A stretch of 64,000 nucleotides of DNA from Pegoplata infirma (GCA_963921195.1 OY992536.1:283235530-283299529); one strand, 5' to 3'; numbered from the stretch's first letter, positions 1 to 12,214 are shown. Numbers and translations: made by a program. Notes: generated by a model not told the origin, from the sequence alone.

Positions 1-554
1 TCCAAGTGGATTTTGTTGACCAATAACAGCAATAAGTGTGTGCCAGCAGCTTTATATTGTAAATATAAGTGTGTCTGGTGACAGAAAAGTGCGTATTGTA
101 TTGGATTAGATGACAAATGGCATATTGTATAAACAAAAAATACAAAAATCTTCTTAACGAGAGCCAAAAACTTTAATGTTGATATTTTTGCACGTTTAAT
201 ATTATTATTGATGACTTACAGGAGGAAATGGAAAATTTCTTGGAAATGAAGGAGTGTAAGTATGTGAATACACTAAAAAGAAAGAAATTGTGTTTATAAA
301 GTTGGTTCTAAAAATTTGGAATGTAGGATCATCATGCAGAAAAAAAGATACCGAAAAAAGTAATTTTTGGAAATTTTCGATTTTAATGAAACAAGAAAGT
401 GTAAAATAGTTTATATTGGAGCTTTTTCTTCAAATAATGAAAAAATAAACTTGAAATTCAGCATAAAATACAAAATAAAAAAAATTATCTGTGCACGAAA
501 CGTGACTATATATTTTTTTTATATATTATAGACCTCTAAACCCAAAAAAAATTA
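1..554. other. AT-rich non-coding DNA
   Basis: No open frame, RNA gene or clear repeat is visible here. It is plain AT-rich sequence with short homopolymer runs. Confidence 0.6.
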
Positions 555-1075
555 CTACCTCCGTCCCGAAATATTTTTAACATTTCTATAGATTTTTTTG
601 TCCCAAAATAAACTTTACATTTTATTAAGCAGTGTTTTAGTTGAAATAATACAAGATAAAGTTAAAAAACAATCTTATACTAATGTCGTGTACTAAAACT
701 GTAACAAAATTAATTAAAAATATTAGCAAGATGTCCCTATTGCATCCATAATGCATTTATTAAAAACCGTTAAAAGGGTCTCTAGCGAAAAATTTCTTAT
801 TTCATACGCCGCATTTTGTAATAATTTTCATCTTTTCGACCATAGTAGACACCATGCCTGTTTGTAACGTCGAAAACAAGTTGTCTCATTTATCTGGATG
901 CAGTTTATTGCATCCATTTTGCATGTGAATTGAAAAATTGCAAAGCTATAAAGAATTTTTAAATTATTGATATGTCCCGATATGTATTAACAAAAAAAAC
1001 AAAGCTTTTTCAAAAAATCCTCCATAATCCCAGCCAAAATATAGAAATGTTAAGATTATTTTGGGACGGAGGTAG
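555..1075. mobile_element. Non-autonomous TIR element, Stowaway/Tc1-mariner-like (MITE)
   Basis: The two ends are inverted repeats of about 38 bp that start CTACCTCCGTCCC and continue with AAATA, AACATTTCTATA. Each end is flanked by TA, the target duplication of the Tc1/mariner superfamily. At 521 bp it holds no transposase; the one open frame inside (from 972) is short, lysine/phenylalanine-rich and runs out across the right TIR. The terminus closely resembles the CTCCCTCCGTCCC end of plant Stowaway MITEs, which are also Tc1/mariner relatives. Family assignment is inference; the TIR pair and the TA flanks are seen directly. Confidence 0.72.
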
Positions 1076-2365
1076 TATCAAAAAAAATTTTCACGGATTC
1101 AGTAATTTAAAAAAAAAAATGTTTTTTGGAGGATTTTTTACTATTCTCCTTATATCTTGCGTTGTATTCATCGGATCTACTCGCGATAAAAACCATGTTT
1201 AAGAAAATCATCTTTACTACAAATCGGTAAACCATTGTTTCCAATCAGCTCATTATATTACGTGGAATCAGATACATTTGTTAAAAATACTTTGTTTGAG
1301 TAAGAAAATCAAAATTTGAGTGATCTGCAAAAATAGAAATTGTAACAAATAATTTTTTTATGGTTGTCTTATAAGCCTGAACCTTAAAAACGATAACAAA
1401 GTCGGGTTAATTAAAATCTATGGGTTATCACCGAAGTTATGACTAATTATTTGAAAACACACACAAAAAACACTATGGTAATTAAGTATCAACCTTGAAT
1501 TTGACTGGTTTTTGGTGTTTGTGTTAAGTTCTGCGCTTTGGTGTGTCATGATATATAAAGTAAAATTTTATAGCCAACGTTTTTGTAGAGCATTTCGTTC
1601 CCGTCCTCCCCTCATTCGGGGCGCTTTTTACGATTTGTTAGAATAGAGCCAAAAAATACCGTTATGAGAGGGAGTTAGAGGGTTAGTATGTTTCACAAAA
1701 ATATTTTCCATAATATTTTCTACAAAGTTGCTGAACACACTCAATATGTTTTTCACTCAAAATAGTTTTGCACTTAATATCAATATTTTTTTCATCTTCA
1801 AATTTTAAAACAATTATCATTAACAAGACAAACCGACATTAAAAATCCTACTGATGATAACACTAACTGGGGTGTCTGAAACCGGTATGTGAATACCAGA
1901 AATGTCTATAATTTATAGAAATTAAATTTTTCTTCTTTTTTTTCAACTTGAACCCTTATAACAAATATAACTAGAGCCCGAGCTCGATCTGTACTTACAG
2001 AAAAACACTAATTCAAAATTTTTTACTCGAATTTTTTTGCTTTCACTATCAGAAAGCATTTTGGAATAAATTTTTTTTTCTAGGTTCCTACACCAAAAAA
2101 AAAAGAGGGTATTCAATACTAAAAATTTAACTAAATTTTAGTAAAAAAGGACCTATTGCAGAAATTGGTAACCAATACTAAAATTTTTTACTAAAATTAT
2201 TGAAAACCAGTAAAAATTACTAATTTTAGTAATTTGAAGCTACTAAAATTAGTAAATTATTAGTAGATTTTGGTACAAAATCACTTACTAAACCTTTTAC
2301 TGTAGAATTATTTTGAGTGTAGTCAATTACAGTTGGCAGATATCCCGAAATCCAGAAAATTCCAT
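1076..2365. other. AT-rich non-coding DNA
   Basis: No gene is seen. Around 2110-2290 the sequence is locally repetitive, with many variants of ACTAAAATT / AATTTTAGT in both orientations, so it could fold on itself. The rest is unremarkable. Confidence 0.5.
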
Positions 2366-3092
2366 ATGGTGACCAAAACGGGTAACGGCATTTCACTCCT
2401 CTTAATTTTGAACTTTAAAATCGTTAACATGAAAATCCTAGCTGATCCAGTTTTCGAGTAACTTCCCAGTAAAATATCCAACTGATTCTTATAGATTTTG
2501 CTTTCCTGAATTCAAATCTGCCATCCATTTTTTTTTTTTTAGCACGAACCGTTTTTGAGATGTTCGGTCTTAAATAGTCAAACAACGAACAATTTCGACC
2601 TTTTGGGGCTCCACTGTTATGTTGCTTCCAACATTGCTTTCTGATTCCAAAACAGCAATCCTAATTTTTCTAGCATGTTCTGTTTTCCATGTAATCGCGT
2701 TGGAGATTTTCAAGTGGAAAATTTTTAAACGCGACTAACTCGAAAACAGGACATGTTAGAAAAATTCGGATTTCAGTTCATTTCAGTTTATTTTAAATGA
2801 AATCAAGTCCTATTTTTGGAAGTATGTGTAACAGAGGACCACCAAAAGTGCGAAATTATTGGTTTTTTGAATTTTTAACAGCAAATTTCTCAAACACGGT
2901 ATCTGCTAGAAAAAATTGGATGGCAGAATTGGATTTAGGAAAGCAAAATCTATAAGAATCAGATTTTTGTTGTCGAACAGTGTAATTATTAAAAATGACT
3001 CGAAAATAGGATCAGCTAGGATTTTCGTGTTAACGATTTTTAAAGTTCAAAATAAGGAGGAGTGAAATGCCATTACCCGATTTTGTCACCAT
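2366..3092. repeat. Fold-back (long inverted repeat) element
   Basis: The left arm begins ATGGTGACCAAAACGGGTAA and the right arm ends with its imperfect complement (TTACCCGATTTTGTCACCAT). The arms run to a centre near 2720 and are diverged by point changes and small indels. No coding capacity is seen. It is probably a non-autonomous DNA transposon. I could not identify a target duplication, so the superfamily is open. Confidence 0.65.
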
Positions 3093-3143
3093 TTTAACAC
3101 AACCTAAATTTGTTTGAAAATTAATATCGTAGGATTTTTACAA

Positions 3144-3513
3144 CATAACGGTCAGAAAATTTTTCACTAAAAAATTATTCAGGGATATTGGATTATTTTA
3201 TTTTCGTTATTTAAGAATGATTTTTTTAAAGGACAAAATCTGCTGAAGTTCTACAACAAAAACTACAGATCCGATTTTGATTTTTTTTTTTTTTGAATTG
3301 TAAATTATAATTTTTTTTTAAAAACATTCAAATAAATTAACTTTCAAATAAAAAACAAAATTAAAAAATACTGCAAAAGCAGTTTAAAAATTTTTCACAT
3401 TAATGTGTCTTTTTGTTTAATAAGTACCCCTTAAATAACGAAACTGATGTAACCCAATATTCCAGAATCATGTTTAATTGAAAATTTTCTTAAAAACTTT
3501 CGGACCGCTATGT
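3144..3513. repeat. Short inverted-repeat element
   Basis: CATAACGGTCAGAAA at the left pairs with a TTTCGGACCGCTATG end at the right, and the pairing continues inward through the TTCGTTATTTAAG segment for roughly 85 bp, with mismatches. There is no coding content. Likely a decayed MITE. Confidence 0.5.
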
Positions 3514-3768
3514 CGTTAAAGTCCGCCCTTATTGTTAAGTACTCCGTTTTTTTATGGCGAAAATTTCACTTAAACTTTAAACGCCTCAAATCGCAATAAA
3601 ACATTTAAAACTCAACCACTTTTGACAATTATAAGAAAGAAACGATCACAACAAAACTAAAATGTCACTTTTTCACGGCAATTTAAATTGTCTTGTATAA
3701 TAAAAATGCGTGAAAATTTTTTTTACAATTTCAATATAATTCCTCGCGTTACCAAAATTTATTTTTAA

Positions 3769-4605
3769 CATGATAATATTTTTAGGCTGGTGTCTAATTT
3801 TAAAAAAGTTGCAGGACGCCACCTCAGTTTGACTATATAAGCTAACAATTAACGAAAACAAGAATTACTGTTTTCATTTTCTTAAAACCAAAAATTTTAA
3901 TAACTTGGGTTTGTAACTTGGATAATAATTCACCTCGTGGTGAATAACCCCGTTTTTCACCAGCTGGTGAATAAAAAGTAACATAATTATTTTTCAACAA
4001 AAATTTTTTTGTTTTTCAGCAAATTTTTTTTTTAATTTTTTTTTTTTTTCATAAATTTTTGTTTTTTCATCAGTTTTTTTTCCATCAAATTTTTTTTCAT
4101 ATTTTTTTTCATAATTTTTTTTTTTTCATCAAACATTTTTTTTATAAAATTGTTTTTTCATCACTCTTTTTTTTTTCTTTATTTTTTTATATAAATTTTT
4201 TTTTTATCAAATTTTTTTTCATCAATTTTTTTTTTCATCAAATTTTTTTCAGCAATTTTTTTCATCAAATTTTGTTTTATTTTTTTCTTTAATTTTTCTT
4301 TTAAATCATTTTTTTTTTTTGTTTCATTAAAATTTTTTGTTCATATTTTTTTTTGCTTTTTCATCAATTTTTTTTCATAAATTTTTTTTCATCAAATTTT
4401 TTTTTCATAATTTTTTTTTATCATATTTTTTTCATCCATTTTTTTTCATAAAATTTTTCTATCAAATTTTTTATTATCAATTTTTTTCTCACCAAAAATT
4501 TTTTTTTTCATATTTTTTGTCATCAATTTTTTTTACATCAAAAAATTTTTCTTTTCATCAAAAACTTTTTTTGTATTTAAAATTTATCAGAATAAGATGT
4601 TGTTT
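3769..4605. repeat. Inverted arm (left) of CATCAA-minisatellite fold-back family
   Basis: The arm starts just after a TTAA with CATGATAATATTTTTAGG. It has about 220 bp of unique sequence (GGCTGGTGTC, GCAGGACGCCACC, CACCTCGTGGTGAAT), followed from about 4015 by roughly 590 bp of degenerate T-rich minisatellite of the form TTTTTTTCATCAAA. The same unique block is present as its reverse complement at 10860-11045 and 22690-22866, each with an A-rich GATGAAAAAAAT array on the matching side. Fold-back transposons of flies have tandem arrays in their inverted termini, which fits this organisation, but I see no fold-back transposase. Confidence 0.65.
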
Positions 4606-4620
4606 TTTTTTAATATAAAA

Positions 4621-5944
4621 TCTAGCCAAATTTTCTTTATGTGTATTGTTATAGGTGCGTTAAAAGTATCTGTAAGTGGCTACTACAGATTATATTGTTC
4701 TTTTTTTTTTGTTTTTTTTTTACTTCAAAAGTTAAACTAATGACATTTAAGAAAACAAAAAATTAAAGTTTTCCTATTTTTTTCTCTGTCGTTAGTATAG
4801 TAAACTGAGCTGTCAAATTGTGGCGATTTATGTGTAAAGTTTTTTGACATTTCTTAACAAAACGAAGAAAAATTACTTGGTGTGCATGTGCGTTTTATAA
4901 GCAATTTTCATTTAATAGTTTGTAAAAGTTCAATCAAAAATTTTCGCCCCCAAAAAAAATATTAAAGAAAGGCAAAAAAAAAACAAATATTTCAAATTAT
5001 ACAATAGTAAAAATGATTTCTCTTCTAAACCAAAAAAATACTAAATTAAATTAAAAACTTTATTGTTTAAAACTGCAAACACACTTTTCTTACAAAATTT
5101 TTGTAAACTTTAACATTTTATTACAAATTTGTTTAACTTTGACTGACATCATTATGATCATCAATTGATTAACTCTGACTTATGTGTATGACCCTTAAGC
5201 ATTTAATATGCACTTATTTTTCATTTTTTCAATTTTTTCTTCTTGAACCATAAACTGCATCCGAGTTAATTTAAACTTTGTTTTACTTTTGCCAATTTTT
5301 ATAAATATATTTTTGTGCAAAACTTTGTTTTTGTAAAAAAGTATTCTGTAGCTTATAGAAAAATCTGGAATATTTTTTTTTTCATATTCTCGCATAAGTA
5401 ATATGTAGTATTTCTTTATAATCAATCATTTTTGTTTCTGATATTTTCTTTTTCTTTCATATTTTAAGGGCATATGTTACATTTAATGATTTTTTTTTTT
5501 TTAACTCAAAAACTTTCTTTACCTTTACTTAAGTAATATGAATGAATGATTTTTTTTTTGGTATTTTTATAATGCTATTTTTAAGAAAGGTATCCTGATT
5601 AAGAGTTATCCAATTTTGTTCCTTAGAGTAGTAATTCAAATGTTGATGAGTTTTTTGCGGACAGACATTTTTAGATTGTCTAAAAACTAATCAAGTATCT
5701 TGCATATATCTGTGGTAAAAAGGAAGAACTGCATAAGTGTTTTTAAATAATTTGTTTCGAGAGCACTTTTAAGATATAAATTTTAATACCAAATCACAGA
5801 TAATTAACATTTTTAATAAAAAAATGTTCTGTTGATTATTTCTACATCATGATAGTTGTAAAAATTTAAAGAGAAATCAAGTATAAGTAACTAAACAAGT
5901 TTAACATAACTCGACTTATGCACTTTTTCCTTTTTGCCACAGAT
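4621..5944. other. AT-rich non-coding DNA inside the fold-back interval
   Basis: No supported gene. The minus-strand frame near 5195-5425 is lysine/isoleucine-rich and has no recognisable domain, so I treat it as chance. Confidence 0.45.
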
Positions 5945-6140
5945 ATCACACAAAATAAAACCTCTGTCCAATAAGCTAAAACATCTGCTTAAAATACACC
6001 TATTTTGATCTATATAAGATATCTGGTGATTTTAGCAGACGCGAATTGCTTAATTTCTGTCTAGATAATCTAGGTCGAATCAGCAGAAAAATCTGTATGC
6101 TGATTTCACAGCAAATTTTTGCTGATTTCAGCAGAACAAT
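5945..6140. mobile_element. Partial, diverged copy of the CAGCAG-minisatellite TIR element
   Basis: ACACAAAATAAAACCTCTGTCC followed by GATTTTAGCAGAC and GCTGATTTCAGCAGAA matches, in the same order, the reverse complement of the right end of the element at 44850-45546. It is truncated and lacks most of the 22-bp array. Confidence 0.5.
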
Positions 6141-7142
6141 TTAATTTAAAAAATCTGCACATCGAAAGATTTTTTAAAAACGGCTTGAACAAAATTTTAA
6201 GACTCATTTTTTTCAAAAGAAAAAAAAAACACAAAATACCATCAGAAAAAACACTGTTTTATGTATTTATGTGAAAAATATCAAAAAATTTTGTTAAAAA
6301 TTCAAAATATTGTTCAAAAATACGGTTTTCGAGAACAAAAATGAAAAAAAAAACTGTCTAAAAGTCAATATTTCCAAAAAAAAAAAAAAAAAAATTTTGG
6401 ACCCATAGGGTATTTAGTTTATTATATAGATCATTAAATCTATCTTAACATGAGCAAAGCCTTATAAAAAGCTTTTGTCATTAACTAAACGCACACAATG
6501 GAACATAATAACAACAACAGTAAAGGGAGTACTAAAAACCTTTTGCTGTCTCCCTTCTTATTACATTTTATCTTTGAGCTCCTTCCCGATTTGTACAACA
6601 ACTAAAGTGCAAGACATAATAGTAAGTTGAAATTAATAAAAATAAAAAAAAAATTAAATCATTTAAAATAAAATAAACTCGAATTGTTTTATTTAATAAA
6701 GTCAAAGTTTATTACAGGATAAAAGGATTGATCTAAAAAATATCGTTTTTAACCATTAACAAATCTCTATCAAATAACCAAAAATTTACAAAATTGATCC
6801 GCCAGTGAAATTTCACATGGGCTTGATCATATATTCATAATCCTGAGATCGATTTTAATTAATAATGTCGAAATTATTTTCAGTCATAGTCCCCACTATG
6901 TGAATTATCCCTCTAACCCACAAACTTTTAAAAGCTTTTAAAAAATTGTCAATTAATTTTTTTAAGGGTAATTATAACCCAATAAACTCAAAAATAACAT
7001 CAGAAATTCATTTCGAAATTAAATTTCGAAGCCATGTCCAAAAAGGTGAAGAGTGCCTCAGGGCACTGTTGCCGGTTTAGGTGTAAAAAAACAATGGATA
7101 TAAAAACGAATAAAAAGGATACAAAAAATAACAAAATATGTT
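6141..7142. other. AT-rich DNA downstream of the transposase
   Basis: No gene is seen. A small hairpin, GTGCC-TCAG-GGCAC, lies at about 7051-7064. The segment could hold the 3' flank of the piggyBac-like element, but I could not identify a TTAA-flanked TIR with confidence. Confidence 0.4.
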
Positions 7143-9135
7143 TTACTTTCTGTGATGATACTCATAAAAACAATTTTTGACATTAGAGCAGCATAAATGA
7201 AGATTGCATTTGAGCAAACACACTGTGTTTGCGCATTTTTGCATAGTTTGCACCATTTTTTCCCACCTTCTTTACCTAACCAGTTTGGAAAGTGGTCAAT
7301 ATTGTCATAACGGATGTCATCAACGGGATGTTTCACTTTTTCACCAAATTTTGAACTTCCTGGTTGTGGATCATGTGTCGGAGTTTCTGGACGCGGTGTT
7401 CTTGGTGTTCTTGGCCCACTACCTGGACGACCAGCTGCACGTTTTTTTGTGTATGACACAAGACCAGCAGCAATTTCTTCTCGAAATTCAGGCAATTGAA
7501 GCAAAAGCTTATCATCAGCCGAAACATTGCTGGAGTCGTTACATTTTTCAGAATGAATCCGTCGATACAAAATGTAAGCTTCGTGGTAGCCATGTCGATA
7601 AAATGATAAAAAAGTCGGACCATCGCATCGCGAGTCTTTGCTCGAACATGGTAACCACCCATAAGTCCATCCATCAAGTCTACGCCTCTCATATGGCTGC
7701 TATATTCTCGTATAATTTGTGGGCAATCGACTTCCACATATTTCTTTGCTTTTCGGTCGTAACGAGGTACCTTTGCTTCTTGTAATTCGGGATTTGTTCT
7801 TGCAAATGGCTCAGTCCCAACATATGTTGAAGCCAATCGCACACACTTGTTGTCTTTCCACATAACAGTGCTGATATCAACACCGAAGGCAGAGCCCACA
7901 AATTCAGCCTAGAAAACTCTTGGTTCGTTTTTGACGGCGTTATCCGTTGGAAGCTTGCAGTTTTGAATACGATTGACTTGAATCGTGCCCAGACCGTATA
8001 TTCCCTTTGCGCGCAAATAAACCAACAATGGAAGCGACGTATAGAAATTATCGAAATAAACAATGTGGTGCACAAAGTTGGTAACTGTTTGTGTCAAGCG
8101 CACAACAACATTTGAAGTTGCACCAAGATCGGGGTCTCCGGGTAACACTACGTTATCGCCTGCACCGTTGTAGACTTCAAAAGGATTAGCAAAACCGAAA
8201 GAATCGCATAAAACGAATAATTTTATTCCCCACTTGTGTGGCTTGCTTGGCATGTATTGCCGATGATGATGTTTCATTTTGGTGCTGCACATTTGCTCGT
8301 CGACACAAAGTCTAGAATGTTTTGGCACTGAATCAAAACGTTTGTTGAGTTCGTTGGCCAAAGTTCGAACTCGAAACAATGAGTCGTAACCAGGTTCCCC
8401 TTCCTTGACACGCTCTCTTTCATCTCGAAAAGATAAATACTTTTTTATTGCCTCAAATTGTTTGCGACTCATTGTATTTTGAATGGGGGCGAAAGCATTT
8501 TTACCCCAGTAACTCTCCAAATTTGGATAACGGTAAACCGACATGTACAACAAAATTCCAATGTAATGGTAAAGTTCGTCCACATTAAAATTGGTATTGA
8601 TATTTTCGAAGACAGCTGCTCGATTTGTTTCAGTGGCAATTATTTCCATTATTTCGATTGTTTGTAGTTCTTTGATTTTTGATGTCAGCGTTGAATCTCC
8701 TCGAAAAGCTACTTCATTTACATGTAGTTTCATTGATCGTTGCCTCCAAGTTATTTGCGAAAATTCTTTCGCGTCCTTTTTTATTGATTCGATTCCTGTA
8801 AAACAACATATCACATATTTGAAACCAACTGGTAACTCTCAATTCTTACCTGCACCAATGAAACCACCATTAGAGGGTACATTTGCTGGACCAGTTCGTT
8901 CCATTAATGGTAAAGGAGAACGGGGTCTTTTCGCTGGTTTTGTTGCAGCTGTTGATGTTGCTGCCTCTTCGAATGTGGAACGTGGTGCTGTTGTTATAAC
9001 TATTGATTCAACATTTTCGACAAAATGTTCGTTTGCCGCTTTTGGATTCAATGATGATCCCGAAGGTACGTCAAATGCACTTATATTCATAGATATGTTT
9101 AGTGCCTCGGTAAAAAACAATGTACTATTTTGCAT
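7143..9135 (-). pseudogene. Decayed piggyBac-like transposase (PGBD type) with one intron
   Basis: A cut-and-paste DNA transposase of the piggyBac family (TTAA-specific), now inactive. Reading on the minus strand from an ATG at 9135, exon 1 (to 8850) encodes a low-complexity acidic/serine-rich N-terminus. A 54-nt intron follows, then exon 2 from 8795 covers the core. The three catalytic aspartates of the family can be placed: in CVDEQM, in YFDNFYTS and in RGVDLMDGL. After a GRPGSGP/PRTP linker comes the cysteine-rich C-terminal finger beginning WCKLCKNAQ...CVC. Three lesions break it: an in-frame TAG at 7909-7911, a frameshift near 7570-7580 after the TFCIDG segment, and a second frameshift near 7207 inside the finger, beyond which the expected Cys/His residues lie in another frame ending at a TAA at 7143. 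Spliced coding length is about 646 codons, normal for the family. It sits between two inverted minisatellite arms. Confidence 0.88.
8796..8849 (-). other. Intron of the piggyBac-like transposase (54 nt)
   Basis: On the minus strand the donor reads GCAG/GTAAGAAT and the acceptor TTGTTTTACAG/GAATC. Removing the 54 nt, which include an in-frame TGA at 8839-8841, joins the two exons in phase 1 without changing frame. The length is typical of short fly introns. Confidence 0.75.
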
Positions 9136-9159
9136 TTCACTAATATATTGTGAAATAAA

Positions 9160-10045
9160 ATTGATGAAAAAAAATATTGATGAATAAAAAAAAAATTATG
9201 AAAAAAAAAAAATTGATGAACAAATTTTGTTGAATATAATATTGATAAAAAAATACTGATTAAAATAAAATCGATGAAAAAAAATATTGATGAAAATTGA
9301 AAAAAAAAAAAATATTAATGAAAAAAATATTGATGAAAAAAAATATTGATGAAAAAAATATTGATGAAAAAAATTATTGATGAAAAAAAAATATTGCTGA
9401 AACAAATATTGATTTAACAAAAAAAAATATTGATGAAAAAAAATATTGATAAAAAAAAATATTGATGAAAAAATATTGATAAAAAAAAAAATAATTGATG
9501 ACAAAAAAATATTGCTGAAAAAATATATATATATATATAAAAAATATTGATGAAAAAAATTATTGATGAAAAAAAAATTGATGAAAAAAAAATATTGATG
9601 AAAATTCAAAAAAAAAATATTAATGAAGAAAAATATTTATGAAAAAAAAATTGATGAAAAAAATTATTGATGAAAAAAAAATATTGATAAAAAAAATATT
9701 GATGAAAAAAAATATTGATTAAAAAGAATATTAATGAAAAAAAGTATTAATGAAAAACAATATTGATGAAAAAAAATTTGATGAAAAAAATTGTTGATGA
9801 CAAAAATATTGAAGAAAAAAAATAATTGATGACAAAAAAATTGATGACAAAAAAAAATATTGATGAAAAAAAATTTTGCTAAAATATATTGTTAAAAAAA
9901 TATTGATGAAAAAAAAAAAATATATTGATGAAAAAAAAAATATTGATGAAAAAAAAATATGGAAAAAAAATGATGAAAAAAAATATTGGTACAAAATATT
10001 GATGAATAAAAAAATAATGATGAAAAAAATATTATGAAAAATAAT
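9160..10045. repeat. A-rich GATGAAAAAAATATT minisatellite (right arm)
   Basis: About 890 bp of degenerate tandem units of 12-16 bp, mostly ATTGATGAAAAAAAAT variants, in the opposite orientation to the array at 4015-4605. It begins about 25 bp upstream of the transposase start codon. Long phenylalanine-rich frames on the minus strand here are artefacts of the repeat. Confidence 0.85.
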
Positions 10046-10430
10046 AAAGTTACAACGAGGCACAGTGGATCGAAATTCGTATATAGATTTAGGGTCGCTG
10101 AATTCATGTGTACTCTTAAAATTTTAAAACTTGTAATGGTATACGAGATATTGGGATGCAAACATTTTTATTTTTGTATTTTTTCAGTTTTAATATAATT
10201 TTTCACAGTAGATGTGTAATTTAATTTTATTTTTCATGCTAATATGATAACAAGAACTTGTTTAAAAACATTACGTGCTTGGTTTGCAAAAAATTGCGTG
10301 GAAAGCAAAATTTACAATTCGCGATATAACGCGAAAAATATAAAGGGATGGTAATACCGCTTTAAATAAATTATAAATATCATCTGTCTTAATAATTTGA
10401 CAAAGACTTTTTTCAAATTCGGCAAATAAT
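10046..10430. other. AT-rich non-coding DNA
   Basis: Nothing recognisable between the minisatellite and the next small TIR element. Confidence 0.4.
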
Positions 10431-10607
10431 ACACTGAGAAAAATTACAATAAAATTTTAACCGTCAAATATTTCGGCGGTGTTAAAGAAAATGGGTAAAA
10501 AACCACTATGGGACAAAGATGACCATTTTAGTTTCCTGTTCATACTTTTTTAAATTAACTTGGGCAATTTTTTTCCTAACCTGAAAATTTCTTTTTTTTT
10601 TCAGTGT
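10431..10607. mobile_element. Small TIR element (MITE), ACACTGARAAAAA ends
   Basis: Left end ACACTGAGAAAAATT, right end AAAAAAACAGTGT in complement form (TTTTTTTCAGTGT as written). ATAAT is present on both outer sides and may be a 5-bp target duplication. It is 177 bp long and has no coding content. Confidence 0.5.
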
Positions 10608-10859
10608 ATAATTTTTATTACATGCACGTATTGATATACATTTTTTTTGTTTAACTTATGGATTTGAAGCAGTACTAAAAGAAAATTATAAAGCTATGGC
10701 TTTAATAAACGCGAATGTTGCAAAATTGCAAAAAAAAAATCGCCATTTTTGATTTTTTTGAAAAATTTTTTTTTTGGTTCTTGTCAAATTCCGAGTCAAT
10801 GGCCCATTCAACATATAAAAAGACTCAATTATTAATAAAATGCAGCGAAAATAAAATGA
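10608..10859. other. AT-rich non-coding DNA
   Basis: No feature supported. Confidence 0.35.
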
Positions 10860-11045
10860 CGGGATGTTTTCTCTACACGATTCACTGTGCGAGGTGTATT
10901 GTTATCCAAGTTACAAACCCAAGTTACTACAATTTTTGGAAAGTGAAAACAGTAATTCTCATTTTCATTTGTGATAATCATTAGGTTATATAGTCAAAAT
11001 GTGGTGGCGTCCTGCAATTTTTAAAATTAGGCACCAGCCTAAAAA
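10860..11045. repeat. Inverted terminal unit of the CATCAA fold-back family (right)
   Basis: Reverse-complement copy of 3769-3980: it keeps CCAAGTTACAAACCCAAGTT, the GTGGCGTCCTGCAA block and CACCAGCCTAAAAACAT at the outer end. Compared with the left arm it stops short of the CATTATCAYG terminus, so the outer end is probably truncated. Confidence 0.6.
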
Positions 11046-11589
11046 CATTTGCTCTGTTTTCCAATAAGTGGATTTATTTTCGGATTAATCTTATTTACTT
11101 AGTTTAAAATAAATATTTTAAAATGCCAAAATAAATCTGAAATATTTTTTTCCGTAATCTACGATAAATAAGGAATTATAATCCGAAAAAATAGTAAAAC
11201 AATATGGAAAATTAAAAAATTTATAAATAAACTAAAATTAATCCAACTAAATTTTAGGATTAATTAAGTCCATTTTGGATTAATTTTGATTTATTTATAA
11301 CTTTTTTCCTTTTCCAATTTTTTTTATTATTATTTTTTCGGAATATAATTGCAAATTTATTGTATATTACGGAAAAAAGTATTCCAAATTTGTTTTGATA
11401 TGTTAAAATATTTGTTTTAAACAAAATAATATTAATCAGAAAATAAATCCAATCATTGAAAAACATAGCAATTATCATTTTAAAAAGTAAAAAAAAAAAA
11501 AATCCATTTTCATACACAATTGTCTCAAAAATGGTACATAATTCATGTTAAAATTTTTGTTTTAAAGGGTCTTATTTAATCACATTATA
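11046..11589. other. AT-rich non-coding DNA
   Basis: Contains GGATTAATTTT / AAAATTAATCC-type quasi-palindromic AT sequence but no gene. Confidence 0.4.
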
Positions 11590-12060
11590 AAAATTTGTAA
11601 AAAGCCCTTACGAAAAATTGCAAAAGCACTTACTTACTTACTGCCTCTTTTTAAGTTTGGGACAAAGGCCAAAAAAAAAAGGAAAAACACTAAGTTGTCA
11701 TCACTGCATGCCACACTCAAAAGAAAAAAATTGTAAAATGACAAAAAAAGCATGTAACTATTATACGAGAATTGGTAGTAAAAATTACGAGTTTTTTTTT
11801 TTTTTTTGTAATTTTACAAGCTTTACCAATAAAATTCTAAATTTACAACGATATAAAACTTATAAGGAATTCTCGTGATTTTACTAGATTTTTTTTTTTG
11901 TAAAATTACCTTGAAAATTTGGGCATTTAAGAAAAATGTTGTAAAATTACAAAAAAAATAAAATTTCAATAGACTAAACACACACAAGTATTTGTATAAA
12001 AACAAGGAATATTTGTAAAATTGGATTACGAGACTTTTTCTAGTAATTTGACAAGGTTTT
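11590..12060. repeat. Diverged relative of the 25-kb palindrome family
   Basis: Shares with 24967-25584 the segments GCCTCTTTTT, AATTCTCGTGATTTTACTAG and repeated TTGTAAAATTAC. Its right end GATTACGAGACTTTTTCTAG TAATTTGACAAGG is the reverse complement of 24866-24910 and of 15764-15815. No coding content. Confidence 0.5.
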
Positions 12061-12214
12061 TTTTTTAGTACACTATTAATCTCTGTACTCCATAGCGTAT
12101 GAGAAATATATAATTACCTTAATTAAATAGTACTCATACGTAATGGTGTACGTTAAAATAATTTTTTGTCTAATGTTTTATTTAACCTGTTCTAGAAACT
12201 CAAACAGTGTTGCT

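Noticed and set aside
3769..3800. CATGATAATATTTTTAGG end resembling P-element termini (CATGATGAAAT)
   Set aside because: Similarity is only a few bases, and no 8-bp duplication is found at any of the three copies.
4059..4618. Two plus-strand frames coding phenylalanine/isoleucine-rich proteins
   Set aside because: They are translations of the T-rich CATCAA minisatellite; the same artefact occurs at 9196-10161, 16411-16771 and 22331-22597.
7204..9187. Plus-strand frames opposite the piggyBac-like gene (up to 198 codons)
   Set aside because: Antisense shadows; the minus-strand reading has the family motifs.
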